This document shows, piece by piece, positions 33,340 through 45,198 of a stretch of 64,000 nucleotides of DNA. The stretch is from Laguncularia racemosa. Lineage: Eukaryota; Streptophyta; Magnoliopsida; Myrtales; Combretaceae. The translations under genes were made by a program, and so were the position numbers. Where the stretch lies: positions 27,112-91,111 of the forward strand of contig JBBMOL010000224.1 of NCBI GenBank assembly GCA_037954665.1, given 5' to 3'. How positions within the stretch are numbered: position 1 is the first letter of the stretch; the number at the start of each line of letters is the position of its first letter. The notes below the pieces were generated by a model. The model did no database searches. It was given only the letters and a program-made list of their open reading frames with translations, and was not told where the DNA came from.

Positions 33340-36300
33340 ATAAATAAGGTTAATGGGATCAACAAGCAAATATTTTAAAGTCCATTAAGGAGGAAGTTTA
33401 TAAGTTTATGGCCAAATTTTTCCAAAATAGCCCCTTTTGCCCTTAAATTTGATTTTATTAAAAACTAATCCCGAATTAGCCTAGCAAGCCTAAATAAAAT
33501 CCTATAACCCCAATTTGGTGAGTAAATTCATTAAAAAGTTAATTAGAAAAGAGAAATTAAAGTTTGGAGATTGATCTTGCAAAATGATCAAAATGGCCTT
33601 GAGCTTGGTTTCATTAAGAGATGATCAAATCTTTGGAATTTGTATACTAATTTAGAGATATAGAATGAAATATTTTCAACCAAATTGAAGTAAGAATAAA
33701 TTAGTGGAAAAACACCTTGCAAGCCAAAAATTGAGTGAGATTCCTCTTGATTTTGGAGATTTAAGTTATATTTTAAGAGGGATTGATAGAATAAGTATTA
33801 ACGCAAGTTCCTCTATGAAGTGCTAGGTGAAAAATCGAAGGAAAACCTTGCTTTGGACATCTAACTTAGGTAGCATTTTCTTGGATGAGTAAGAACACCA
33901 ACAAATTTTTAAGGTAAGATCAATATCTATATTCAAATGGATAATTTGGAGCATAAAAAAGTGTTGGGATGGATCATTAAATGGTTAGTGAAATGTGGAA
34001 TGTGTGTAGTGTGTTGACTGCTACACATAGTACATGATTGGGTTCATACTTGTTTGATTAATGGGTTGTGAAGATAATGGATATGTCAAGTTGATTATTA
34101 AGTAAGGTTTGATAAGTTGGAAGGGAGATTAAAGTGAAAAATTTCATGATGAATGAAAGGGGAATGTATGCCGCCACATTCATGTATAAATTGAGGGTGA
34201 TTTTGTTAGTTTCGTTTGCGATTTGATGATTTAACATGGTGAAGATGATGTTAGATACACGTTTGAATGATTAGAAGTGGGTTTATATCAAGAAGTTGCA
34301 AAATGGGTGATTTCTTTTACATGTTACCATCTATATAATCAATTTAGAGTTATTTTTTCTTGATTCAAATAAGATTTATATGTTAATATATGCTAAGTAG
34401 ATGATTAGATTTGAGGCCGATGCATAATATTGTAAGGTGAAATGTGTATGTGTGCATTGCCCTTCATACTACTTAATAAGGATAATTTCTTGTGTTAAAA
34501 ATTTGAATTGAATATTAATATGTGATGAATTGATGATTGGCATGATGACTGATAAGTTAGAAAACAAAATGGTGATGTGTTTTTTAGTATGTGATGGTGT
34601 ATGTGTTGGTATGAATAAATCCATTGAATTGGTGAGTAAGCACGTTAATTGGGATAATAAAAAAGGAATTTCCAACAAAGTATAGAATAAAATAAAGTGG
34701 AAACTTAGGTTGAATTGAGGATTATTTGATAACATAAGACCTAGGCAAAGGTTGATTGGTTAAAGGGTGAAACAGGATGAGCAAGTGAATGTAAATTTTA
34801 ATAAAATTGAATCGCCACTCCCATTTTATTTATATGTGATTAAATCGTCACATTTTTGCTTGATTATGCTATATTTGAATTAATTAGGACTATAATGTGT
34901 TAAATGAATAATCTCATGTTGGTTGGATGTCAATTGAGGCTTAAGATTTAAATTGAAGATGAATTGGTTAAATGAGGAACATAATTCTTTAATCTAGATT
35001 TTTGGGGTTGATTTGATTATTTGAAGTTGAATTGTGGGTTAAATGATAATTTAGGAGTTAGAAGTACCTAGGAATAAGTGGGCTTTGATTTGGATTGAAT
35101 TGGATTAAAAATGAGTGACACATGACCCTTTAAAGTGGAAATCTATAGCTTGAACTAAATTGGAATATTTTGAGGCCTAAAATGACTAAAATATGGTTTT
35201 TACTGATAAAATTAGTAGATAAAGTGATTTATGAATAAAATGGTTTTAGTTTGATTTAATTTGGGCTTAAACAATTAAATAGACTTTAAGGCAACTATTT
35301 CAAGCTCAAGTAGATTAATTGCATTAAAAATAAAATAAAATAAAATTAGGCTGAAACACTTGTTAGGACCCTATACCTTTCATTGGGAAAATTAACTAGA
35401 ATTAAAGTAATTAGATCCCAATTGAATATAATTACACCAATTAATGGATTAATCAACTTAATTAGGACTAGTGGGCTTAATTTCAAAAGAAAATTGGATT
35501 CATTTCTCCTTAGAGCTCAAAACCTTAGTTGAGCCTTAATAGAGGACATACGATGATAGGCTTAGCTAATAGAAGAACTTAATGGGCTTAAGCCCAATAG
35601 GCTTAACTTTAGGAAGTAAAAGCAATAAAGCCCAATTGCATAAATAAATTAAATTAACCTAACTAATAAGCCTTAAAGTGATATGGGCCAATTTAGCTAA
35701 AAAGCTAAGTAAGCCTTCTTACTCTTTAATGAGCCCATAATTAGTATGGGCTTTAGCTAGTCTAAACCAAACATAGTGTAGGAACCATGTTAATTAGAAT
35801 AATTCACTAACTTGAATTTCTCTCTTAATGCATAAAAATTGAATAATTGTTCTTGGCTAGACTTGAAATTAAACTTGGGAATCTTCAACCCTTTAAGTAC
35901 ATAGTGACATGTGTGTCATTTGCTACATTAGGAAACTTAAATTGAACTAGTAATCAAACTTAGTTAAATGTGTAGGTGTTGTTTGTACATGGTTGTCTAA
36001 GTTAGAAATTGACGTCTTGGGTCTAGATTAAGGCTACAACCTTAGTTCAATAACCTTGATAGTTAGGTACTAAGGCCATCTAGAAATAGCTTGACATGTA
36101 ACTACTAAGTGAAATGGCATTAGATGATGGGTATTGAAGTAGAGAGAAGGTAAAACGTGAGTCATTTTGAGGATTATGGGTTTTTACAGGCAATACTATA
36201 TGCTTGAATTGTGGTTAATAAGGACCGCATAACAGTGATGATACATAGATGAGGTTACTTAGTTTTTGGTTTCACAACATGAAGTTCAACTACTCCCGTT

Positions 36301-36872
36301 AACCCTTGATTACTGCTATGTGAAATTAGAGCCTAGATCCCTTATTATGTTGTCTATACTTATGAGTACTCCTATATTGGTAGTTCACATTAATTAACAT
36401 AAATATAAACTCTATTATTGTTTGGTGCTTTAGAGCATAGGCTTGCTTAACATCTATATGTGTTTGCGTTACTATATACTCGGTCTCTTTAGCTCACTTT
36501 CCTTTTTCAGGTGAGAACTTTCTAATGGATCCTTTGTACGATTCCATGGGGTATGACTCTAAGGGGAAGTTCTAAAGAGATGATGCATACATACATACAT
36601 TCTTTTACTATATTTAGATCTATTACAGGAGTTGCATGTGGTTGAATAGCATGTTTCCTTATATTTGTATCTTTTGTGACCGCCTTGAGCTCTAGGACTT
36701 AGCTTACCCATCTCATTTCTACCATTGCGTTTTCCATGCACAAACAAATTTTCAAAACATTTTCAAAATCATCAAACCAACCATAAAACATTTTTAAAAT
36801 CTTAAAACTGGTTTTAAAATCCACTTTGTAAATTTAACCTTATGTATTCCATTTAAATAAGTTACGTAACAA
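33340..36872 (+). other. LTR-like non-coding block
   Basis: No coding frame. A segment near 36485-36515 (TTTAGCTCACTTTCCTTTTTCAGGTGAG) resembles a feature common near the 3' part of chromovirus LTRs. The right edge GTTACGTAACA is followed by AATTGGTGTCAACATAGGAG, which could be an LTR end and a decayed primer binding site. No partner LTR or internal coding region is in the window, so this is tentative. ATAC repeats lie at 36584-36599. Confidence 0.3.
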
Positions 36873-37468
36873 ATTGGTGTCAACATAGGAGAATTAGGGT
36901 GTGGCATGTATCTTTTGAATAAAAGTTTTTGAAATTATATTATGCTAGTCAAAGCCCCATGCCATACATGGATTTTACTTTTAAGTATACATATATTTAT
37001 AAAATAATAATAATCAGTGTATTAATAACTTATGTTTGTAATTTTGTTAAATATGGTAAAATTACTATAATTTAATTTGGAATATTGATTTTATATGACC
37101 GTTGGTGATTATTCTATATTTGGCATGAAATGTTATATCATTTAAAATAATTATAACTCTTAGGCGATATTTTAAATCATATCATTTTAGATTAAATCAT
37201 ATAAGAATTGCAAATGTTACCATTCTTTACATGAAACGTATGTCTTTTGAATAAATGGTTGGAAAGGAAAAAGAAAAAAAAAAAAAAAAAGGAACCGGAA
37301 CGGCAATACTAATAAAAGGGGTACAAAGACAAAAACTTTCGAAAAGGCGTATTATAATATATTTATCTTTCATAAAGAAATGCCTCCCTTTGAGTCATGA
37401 TAGGCGAGTAAAAAAATCCTAAAACTAAAATTGTTGAATAAATTGGACCTAGTACAAAGTTATGTCAA

Positions 37469-37469
<1 letters not shown>

Positions 37470-37505
<36 letters not shown>

Positions 37506-37506
37506 G
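37470..37506. repeat. (TAA)n microsatellite
   Basis: Twelve consecutive TAA units. Confidence 0.95.
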
Positions 37507-37791
37507 ATGAATGAACCTTTAAACACAACATATGTGGAAAGACACCTTTAAAACCATCAATCATATATATTCTCTAGTGTATTTAGTACTGCGGATTAAA
37601 TATTTTTGCACAAAATTTGTTACGGTTTTGAGGCATCAGACGCCAGTGGTTTGCTATTTATGTTTTTAATCAATTGATGATACGCTAGAGGAATATGCTT
37701 TTGTGCTTTAGAAGTGTAAAGCCCATATTCGGGTCCGGAAAAAAAAAATAGTGAAAAAAGAAGAGGTAGCGGCAGAATGATAGGCATTAAT

Positions 37792-37873
37792 CGTCGACAG
37801 CTAGGTTCGAATCTGCACGGGTGGAGCCCAACAGAATTAAATTCCTTCCCCTTAGCCACTCGGAAATACCGAC
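37792..37873 (-). pseudogene. tRNA-Ser-like pseudogene, nominal anticodon TTA
   Basis: Read on the minus strand, 82 bases align from end to end with the plan of a plant nuclear tRNA-Ser. The acceptor stem is GTCGGTA/TGTCGAC (all seven positions pair, two as G-T). The D-arm and A box is CCGAGTGGCTAAGG, the variable arm GGGCTCCACCC has a GGG/CCC stem, and the B box is GATTCGAAC. The anticodon stem has one mismatch and one G-T, and the T stem has two mismatches. The triplet in the anticodon position is TTA, which would read the stop codon UAA, with A at position 32. Six Ts lie about 35 bases downstream. The damaged T stem argues for a pseudogene or a SINE head rather than a working suppressor. 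Confidence 0.6.
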
Positions 37874-38007
37874 TTTGCTGACGGGTAAAGTTAACAAATT
37901 ATTTATTACTTATAACAACTTAACTGCATTTTAGCTATTAATCCAATTTTTAAACTCTTTAGTATGAGTAGTTACAAGAAAATTGTAAAGAACCATATGG
38001 TTGCTAA

Positions 38008-39186
38008 GATAGCGTTTAGTTACTGGTACTGAATAGGATAAGAAGTACTGAACAGTATAAAATAAGAAAGATTTGAAAAAAAAAATGTACTACATTTGGT
38101 TTGTTCAATATTGGACAAAGATTTTTGTGCTGTCCAGTATTTGGAATTGCAAAGTATTGGACTGAACATAGTAAATTTGACAATTATGCCCTTTTAATTA
38201 TATCATGGTTATTTATACATATTTGATATTATTATAAGAAAATACAATTTGAAGAGATTATAAATTATATAAAATAATTTGTGTAAATCCATTGATTGAA
38301 AAAAAATTAATAATTCATATTATAAATTACAATAATTTATGTTATATTTAATAAAATAACACATTACTTACTTTTCTTTATCTTAAAAATGATGTTCCGA
38401 TATAGTATATATACATGATAAATAATATATAATATAAAAGAATCTTGACTTGAAATTAGCAATAAACATGGTTAAAAAAAAAAACTTATGTTATATTATT
38501 TTTCTCATGCTGTATAATTTTCTTTGTTCTTATCATACTGGAAATCAAAACGTGAGTTTGGAATCAAGTTGGGACATATGGTGATCTATTTATACATAAA
38601 AGATTGATCCACCACCATCGTCTCATTTCAATAGATATCTAAACGCACGACGACAACCAGACGGAGAGCATGCGACGAAGATAGAAAAGCAAGCAAGGGA
38701 AATCTAAACAGACGACGATAACCACAGGTAGAGCATGCAGAGAACATAGAAAAGTAAGCAAGAATGTGAGAAAGAACGGAAGGATATGAACCTGATGGTG
38801 ACTTTTGGCATGACAACAGCGACATTTGAATAACGATCGCTTGCACGATGAATCCGGTTGTTGGAGCGGCGCCGATGGGTTTTCCTACTACACTTCAAGG
38901 GCAAGCTAGTGCGGTGTGGATGGGTTTGAATGAAAAGGGTTTGGAGAGGTAGGGTTTGTTTGTAAAGAGAAAAATATGAAGGGCAAGTTGAGGATTTCGA
39001 AAAAAATGAATTTTTATTCAATACTAGATTTTTTGTACCTAATTATATGTGGTACAAAAATTTGTCATTTTGTCTAGTACCACATTGAATTTTTGTTCAA
39101 TACTTTTTTCATGAATGGCAATCAAATGTAGGACAAAAAAATTTATCCTGTTTAGTACCACATTTTTGTGACAACCAAACGCTACC
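38008..39186. mobile_element. PIF/Harbinger-like non-autonomous element
   Basis: The ends are inverted: GATAGCGTTTAGTT at the left and, reversed, GGTAGCGTTTGGTT at the right. Both are followed inside by GGTACTRAAYAGGATAA at slightly different distances. TAA flanks both sides (38005-38007 and 39187-39189), within a shared CTAAG. A 3-bp TAA duplication with such ends fits PIF/Harbinger. Inside, a roughly 66-bp direct duplication lies at 38641-38765 (ACGACGACAACCAGACGGAG / ACGACGATAACCACAGGTAG). Open stretches on the minus strand (38704-39021) do not resemble a transposase. Confidence 0.65.
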
Positions 39187-39189
39187 TAA

Positions 39190-40246
39190 GTATCTATATA
39201 TAGTTTGAAGGAATTGTGTGGTGGTGGCTGTGGAGGAGCAAAGTGGAAGGTTTGATGTTAGATACTGAAGAGAGAGAGAGAGCATAATCGACTTGGAATG
39301 CTAGCTTTTTATTGAGAAATATAAAGAATGCTACAAAATTTCACTATTTTTTATATCATCTTATACTTTCTTCCATAATCGACGAGTTCTAAGTACACTT
39401 AAAATTCGAATATAATTGGTATAACTTTTGATTGGGTTTATCGATGAGGCACAAGTGATTGTTTATATATAATTTCTTGATTATGAAAATATTTATAAAA
39501 TCTTATATAAATTTTTATTATATCATTTTTCAAATTTAATAAATTATAAATGCATCTTCTTATGTTTACTTATTATAAACATAGCCCATTTTATATTCAA
39601 TTTGAGCATTTAAACTCCCTAGCCTTAAAAAAACAAAAAGAAAAAGAAAGAAAAAAAAAGTGCTTTAGATTTTTAAATGGCCATTTTACCCTTAATTATA
39701 TATTTTTAATTATTTTAGTATTATTTTTACTATTTTACCAATGGGAAAATCATAAAATCGGCTTTAAAAGAATTTTTTTTTTTTAAAGACCGAAAGGCCT
39801 AAACATTTCATTTCTAAAATAGATGACTAGATTTATATAAGATAAATTTGCAATTACCTTTTTAGATTTACATAACTATTCAATATAATTAGGGTTAGTA
39901 ATTCATATTAACCCATCATATATGTCTAAATGGGTTCTTATTTTAAAAACCTCAATCTATAAGCTAACTTATTTATTAATCATATATGAAAACCTAAAAT
40001 AAGAATCTAATAAGTTTAATTAACATATTTGATGTTTGGATTAGACTCATTTGTTGATTGATAAAGTTATAAATAAATTTATAAAATAACTATAAATACA
40101 TAAGCAAAAGGATAATCATAAAATTATCATTTACAAAGAGAAAAAAAGAAACTTTATATAATCTTAATACTAAAATATAAAATTATAACCTAATGAGAGT
40201 TTAATAAAACATACACATGATTGTGTGTGGTATAGGCATACACGTT

Positions 40247-40282
<36 letters not shown>

Positions 40283-40297
40283 CATATATATATATTA

Positions 40298-40335
<38 letters not shown>

Positions 40336-41230
40336 TTATAGTTAAATAATTTATATACATATAATATATACACAAATACATGTTATATATTTATTATATA
40401 TGTACTTTCTCTATATATATGTTATATAGTTTTATAATTTATATTTAAGTAAAGCACAGATATGCTATTGAAATGTACAAATTTAGTCTCCAACATTTAT
40501 TATCTTTACTATTTCAATTCTACACATTTAATTTTTTATATTTGAATCCTTAATATTTGTAAATATTTATAAATGAGTCCTTTTAGTGATGGTGGTAATT
40601 TTTCTATTAGAAAATGACATGTAACACGATCTAATTGATCTTTAACCAATGAAATCATATCACATGTTAATCTTAAAAGAAAAATTAAGAGCAAGCTATC
40701 AATTAGACTGCGTCACGTGTTAATGTTAATGGAAAAATTAACAACAAATTTGTTTGCAAACTAACAAAGATAGAAGCAATGTAGACACTTGATGCAGTGG
40801 AACAGGAAATGAGAGCTTGATATGCTACTAGTTTTATTTAAAAGTTTTATGAAAGACTTGTGTGAGGTTTTGTAATTAAATAAAATTTCAATATGTGATT
40901 ATTAATAATATAGGTGTTGGAGGTACTAAGTTGCTGAGAAATTTGAAAAGACACTTTTGCCATATAAACTATAAAAATAAAAAATAAAAATGTTCTAAGT
41001 GAGTGCTCAATTTTTAATTAGCCTCATCCTTATCTTGTGGCCGACATGGTACGTCATCCTCATTCGAAAGCCTTGAAGGCAAGATGCTATGGAGAAATAA
41101 TTTGGAGCTTCAAGGATGAAGTTTATATAAATTTCATAACAAAATGATAGAAGAAGGGCTTGAATAAACGATGATTTACATAGTGATAACAACATATTAT
41201 CTCATGATTTATCTTGTGATTTGGAGGTTG
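39190..41230. other. AT-rich intergenic DNA with repeat fragments
   Basis: No supported gene. 39891-40140 is loosely related to 25648-25890. An imperfect (AT)n block spans 40250-40335. From about 40470 (TTTAGTCTCCAACATTTATT) a one-ended relative of the 25883-26405 MITE is seen. Confidence 0.45.
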
Positions 41231-41239
41231 TTATTGTTA

Positions 41240-42815
41240 AATTTGAAAACAAATCACCAAGATAAAGATACTGAAGTGCTTATATTTTTATATTTTAGGA
41301 ATCAATGGACTCAGATAGGAAAAGAGTGCATTAGGAGCTGAAAAACATGAAGAAATGAAGAAAATCAATAGGCAAGGGTTATCATACGGCCGTGCCTCAT
41401 GTGGTGGAACATCTGCATAAGATACCGAGGAGCCTATGGGGTGATCACACGGCTGTGCCTCATGTGGTGGAACATTTGCGAAATATACCGAGGAGCCTAT
41501 GAGGTGAGACCACGGCCATGCCTCAAGTGGTGATAGAAACACCACTTATCATACGATCGTGCCTCATATGGTGGAACATCTGCAAAAGATACCGAGGAGC
41601 CTATGGGGTGAGACCATGGCCATGCCTCATGTGGTGGTGGAAACACCACTTATCATATGGCCATGCCTCATGTGGTGGAACACCTATGAAAAATGTGACT
41701 TTTCATTTTCTTGACTGTTTTTATATATTCCTTTGAGAAGAAACGTAAAGGGGGGGCTTTTGGAAATTTCCAGTTTCCAGACTTTTGTTCTTTGAGAGAA
41801 TATTTCATTTTGATAGCAAAAACAAGAGATTGAAACAAGTTTTCCTTGTGATCAATTGAGAAGTATTTGTAGTTGGCCTTGGGAAGTGGTCTCTGGAGTT
41901 TTGTGTTTGAATTCTCTCCAACTTTATCACAAAATTGGTGATTTCTGATCTTTATTTATTTATGCAATTTTGTGACTTGTGTTTATATTATTCATGAATT
42001 CTATCAAATGGTCCATTGTAACTTGTGCATTCATTGTTAAATCTATGGCTGGCTAGATTCATTTGGTGGGTAGAAGAATGAAACCCTAGATTGCTAAAGT
42101 GATAATTGCAGTCATGTTATTAGATTAAGGTGTTTGTGGATTATTTATAATTGCAATTTCTATAATTTCAATTGAAATTCTTAAAGGTTTTAATTGTTAG
42201 AAATTTTATCAATACGGGATTTGAGATAGAATTTGTTAGGGATTCTCAATTGGATTAATATAACAAAGCGGAAGCGGCATTAATTAGTTAAATTAGGGTA
42301 TATCTGGAGTTTAAAGCAATGTTCTAATTATTTATCCACTAAGGAGTTAGGGGTAATTGCATTAGGGCATTAGGCAATCATAACACTAGGAAGTGTATGG
42401 ATGTAATTTAGAATCCTTTGTTAATTAGAGATACAGGAGTTGACTAATTAATTGAAGGTTTATGGTTATAAACCCATTTGAATAACCATACATAGGTTAC
42501 TCTAAATAACATGATAGCGATTTGATTAGCATGTCTAGGGTGAATTCTTAATTCCCACCTTCTCAATTGAAAGATTTATTTTATAATATTCTCATAGTTC
42601 TTGTTTGAGTAGATTTGATTTCAGTTTTTAATTCAATAGTTAAAAGGATCTTTCTTTGAACTGCGTAGATATCAGTAAAAGTTATTATAGGTTTAGTAAT
42701 CTCTTTAGTTCTCGAGGGATCGACACTCTACTCACCTATATACTACTTGATTCCGACCTAATATACTTGCTAGAGAATTCACTACTCTTTTATATATACG
42801 GTTCACAGTGATCAC
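41240..42815 (+). mobile_element. Probable solo LTR of a gypsy element
   Basis: A block without coding capacity that ends near GTTCACAGTGATCACA (about 42800-42815). It contains GTTCTCGAGGGATCGACACTCTACTCACC, of the kind seen near the 3' end of Athila/Tat-type LTRs, and a long leader with AAGCGGAAGCGGCAT. Its front part holds GC-richer tandem units around CACGGCCGTGCCTCATGTGGTGG. No PBS follows and no partner LTR is present. Both borders are approximate. Confidence 0.4.
41387..41690 (+). repeat. Tandem repeat, about 62-66 bp unit
   Basis: Successive copies share GTGCCTCATGTGGTGGAACATCTGC, GATACCGAGGAGCCTATGGGGTGA and CACGGCC. Copies start near 41387, 41449, 41511, 41560, 41617 and 41660, with internal AACACCACTTATCATA insertions in the later ones. 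Confidence 0.7.
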
Positions 42816-43689
42816 ATAGTAGCCGAATTTCTTTTGCTTAGACCTCACCTATCATTTCAGGCCATCAAATTTATGGAGTCCACGTGAAAAAAGAATGGAT
42901 GTGCCAATAATGCTCTCTATACATGAAATTTTTGTCAAAGTCAAAATGCCACTTTGCCAAGAAGAAACAAATATGTATTAGTTGAAATAAGTTAAAGACA
43001 CAATATGAAAAGATAGAAAATACATAAAGTGGGAAGAAATAAAAATAGAATTGATATCTGGAAATCGAAATGAAAGTGTTTCGGTATATATATATGGGAA
43101 AAAAATAAATAATATTATTTTTAAAAATATACCAGTTGAAATTAGTATTGAAATGCTGGTTTTAACTTTGCCTAAATTGGCACTTGAAGTTCCACTTTTA
43201 GCCAAACTTTAATCAGGTTATATTTTTTATTTATGTAATGAGTTTGATTAAAATTTATTTAATTTTTTATAATGAATTAATAATTCCTTTTCTGATAAAT
43301 AAGATTTTTTTTTAATTTTGAATTTTGTTTCATATGTCATTAAATAATTTTAATTCGCAATTTTAGTAGTACTAATCAATACCATATAACAGAAGATGAA
43401 TCATACTTATAATGACTCTATAACCAATTTTTCCATTAATTAAATTCCCAATCCTTTTGTTTTAATTTGGAATGAAATAGTTCTTATGTTTTAAAAAAAT
43501 TCTTTATTCATTTTCTTCACTTTAAGTATTGCATCTAGTTCAAGTTCAAATAAAACCAACACTTCGAGTGGCCATATTTTCCAAATAATAGTAAGTGTTG
43601 ATTTTAATTCAAGACTAGTAAAATTGACACTTGAAGTGCTAAGTTTTTTCTTTTTCTTTTTGTTATTTACCCATAACAATACTCTTGCA
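42816..43689. other. Intergenic DNA
   Basis: No supported gene or clear repeat. Confidence 0.4.
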
Positions 43690-44745
43690 ATCTGTAGGGA
43701 TAAAAAATTTAGATAACCAATAGAAATACTCTAAAAATGCTACAAAACACTACAAAAATGCTATAGAAACATCTAATACACCAACCCATTGATCCATCTA
43801 TGCATCAATAGTTGCATAGAAGCAAAAATTCTTGGAGACAATAACAAGAATATGTCATTTAATGGATTTTAGCAATTTTCAAATTCTTAGACCATATAAG
43901 ATAATAGATAACACAACTAAACAAAGAAATAAAAAATTTTGATTACACATACAATGGTATATATATAAGTACAAACCAAACATTCATAGAGTAATAGCGA
44001 AAAACATATAATATAACATGGAGCTAAGGTTATCTCCTCCTTCATTGCCTGAACATATGTGCACTCTAATCATCTAACATAGGGTCAGGCTAAGGTTGCA
44101 CCACCTGCAAAAGCATTATCATGTTTCCTTTTGATCATTATTGATCCACTTTAACTTCTTGATGGAAAATGTATGCATATATTCTCAATAGAAAACATAT
44201 CGAGGCACGTAAACAATTTAAATAAAAAAGCATCTTGCATTTTCTTCTTTAATAAATTGCATTCCACATAATAGAAAACGTATCAAGGCACGTAAACGAT
44301 TCAGATAAAAAAAACATCTTACATTTTCTTCTTTAATAAATTGCATTCCTCATAGATTGTCAACCAATGACATTGATAGAAAACATATTTAGAAACATCA
44401 TTGTAATATTAACTATAAATGATCTAACCATATAATTAATTTTAGAATTCATTGATAGAAAATGTATCTAGATACGTAAATAGCCCATTGAAGGCTCTAG
44501 TCTTTCAGTTTGTCAAGGAAAAGTTGTTTCTCATTAATGATAGGTTGTTTAGATCTTTCTTTGTGCTTCTATGAATATTGAGTAGAGAAGTAAGGTACAT
44601 TGAGTCATTTAAAATTGAGTCTTTGAAGCCCTTACAAGACTTCCTCTTCTTTTTCTTCTTCTTCTTCTTCTTTTTTGAACACTAATGAGGTTGTATCTCA
44701 TTTTTTTTTCTATTTTTATTATCCTTCCCACTACAATGCCCACTC
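43690..44745 (+). pseudogene. Unit 1 of WAK-like/RING family, 5' part
   Basis: This block is colinear with 56150-57180, and partly with 58869-59300: upstream DNA (GCAAAAATT, AGATAATAGATAACACAACTAAA, AGGCTAAGGTTGCACCACCT), then a (CTT)n run, then a start codon. The ATG at 44685-44687 opens MRLYLIFFSIFIILPT, a hydrophobic signal peptide for the secretory pathway. Homology to the other units stops near 44740 inside the first coding exon, where a truncated gypsy LTR begins. About 170 bp of exon 1, present in unit 3, are missing between this point and the place where the unit resumes at 55479. The unit cannot be expressed as one protein without splicing out 10.7 kb. Confidence 0.7.
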
Positions 44746-45044
44746 TTCTTGTGCATGTTAGCTTAGGAATATAAATCAATCTAAAGCATAAATGAAATTG
44801 ATTGTTTATGTGATTGTGTTTAGCTTGACCTAAGAAATTGATAATGCTAATGATTGCAAGGTGGCACCCCGATGATCAGTATGTGACTTTGTCTTTAGTA
44901 GAGTCGTATACTGAAATGATCTGAGTAGATTTAAGATTATTAGACCCACGAACTCGTCAACAATGGGAAGCACCTATTATCTTATATGTATATATGTATA
45001 ATATGTATGGAATGTTAAGCTCATATAAAGTGGGAAGTACCCAT

Positions 45045-45091
<47 letters not shown>

Positions 45092-45198
45092 ATGTATGTA
45101 CGTATTATGTATATATAGTGCTTATGTTGTTGAGAGTTGTGTGTGGGAATAACTGATATAAAAGATAATAATTTGTGCTTGAATACTTTGTTTGTATC

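Noticed and set aside
37792..37873. Calling a functional suppressor tRNA gene
   Set aside because: Two T-stem mismatches and one anticodon-stem mismatch make function unlikely; reported as a pseudogene instead.
40250..40335. Long AT-repeat block considered as a replication origin or matrix-attachment site
   Set aside because: Only a dinucleotide repeat is visible; nothing in the sequence supports a specific function.
41518..41736. Frames with repeated Trp/Pro/His segments around 41.3-41.7 kb on both strands
   Set aside because: Explained by the 62-66-bp tandem unit; periodic in peptide and without homology.
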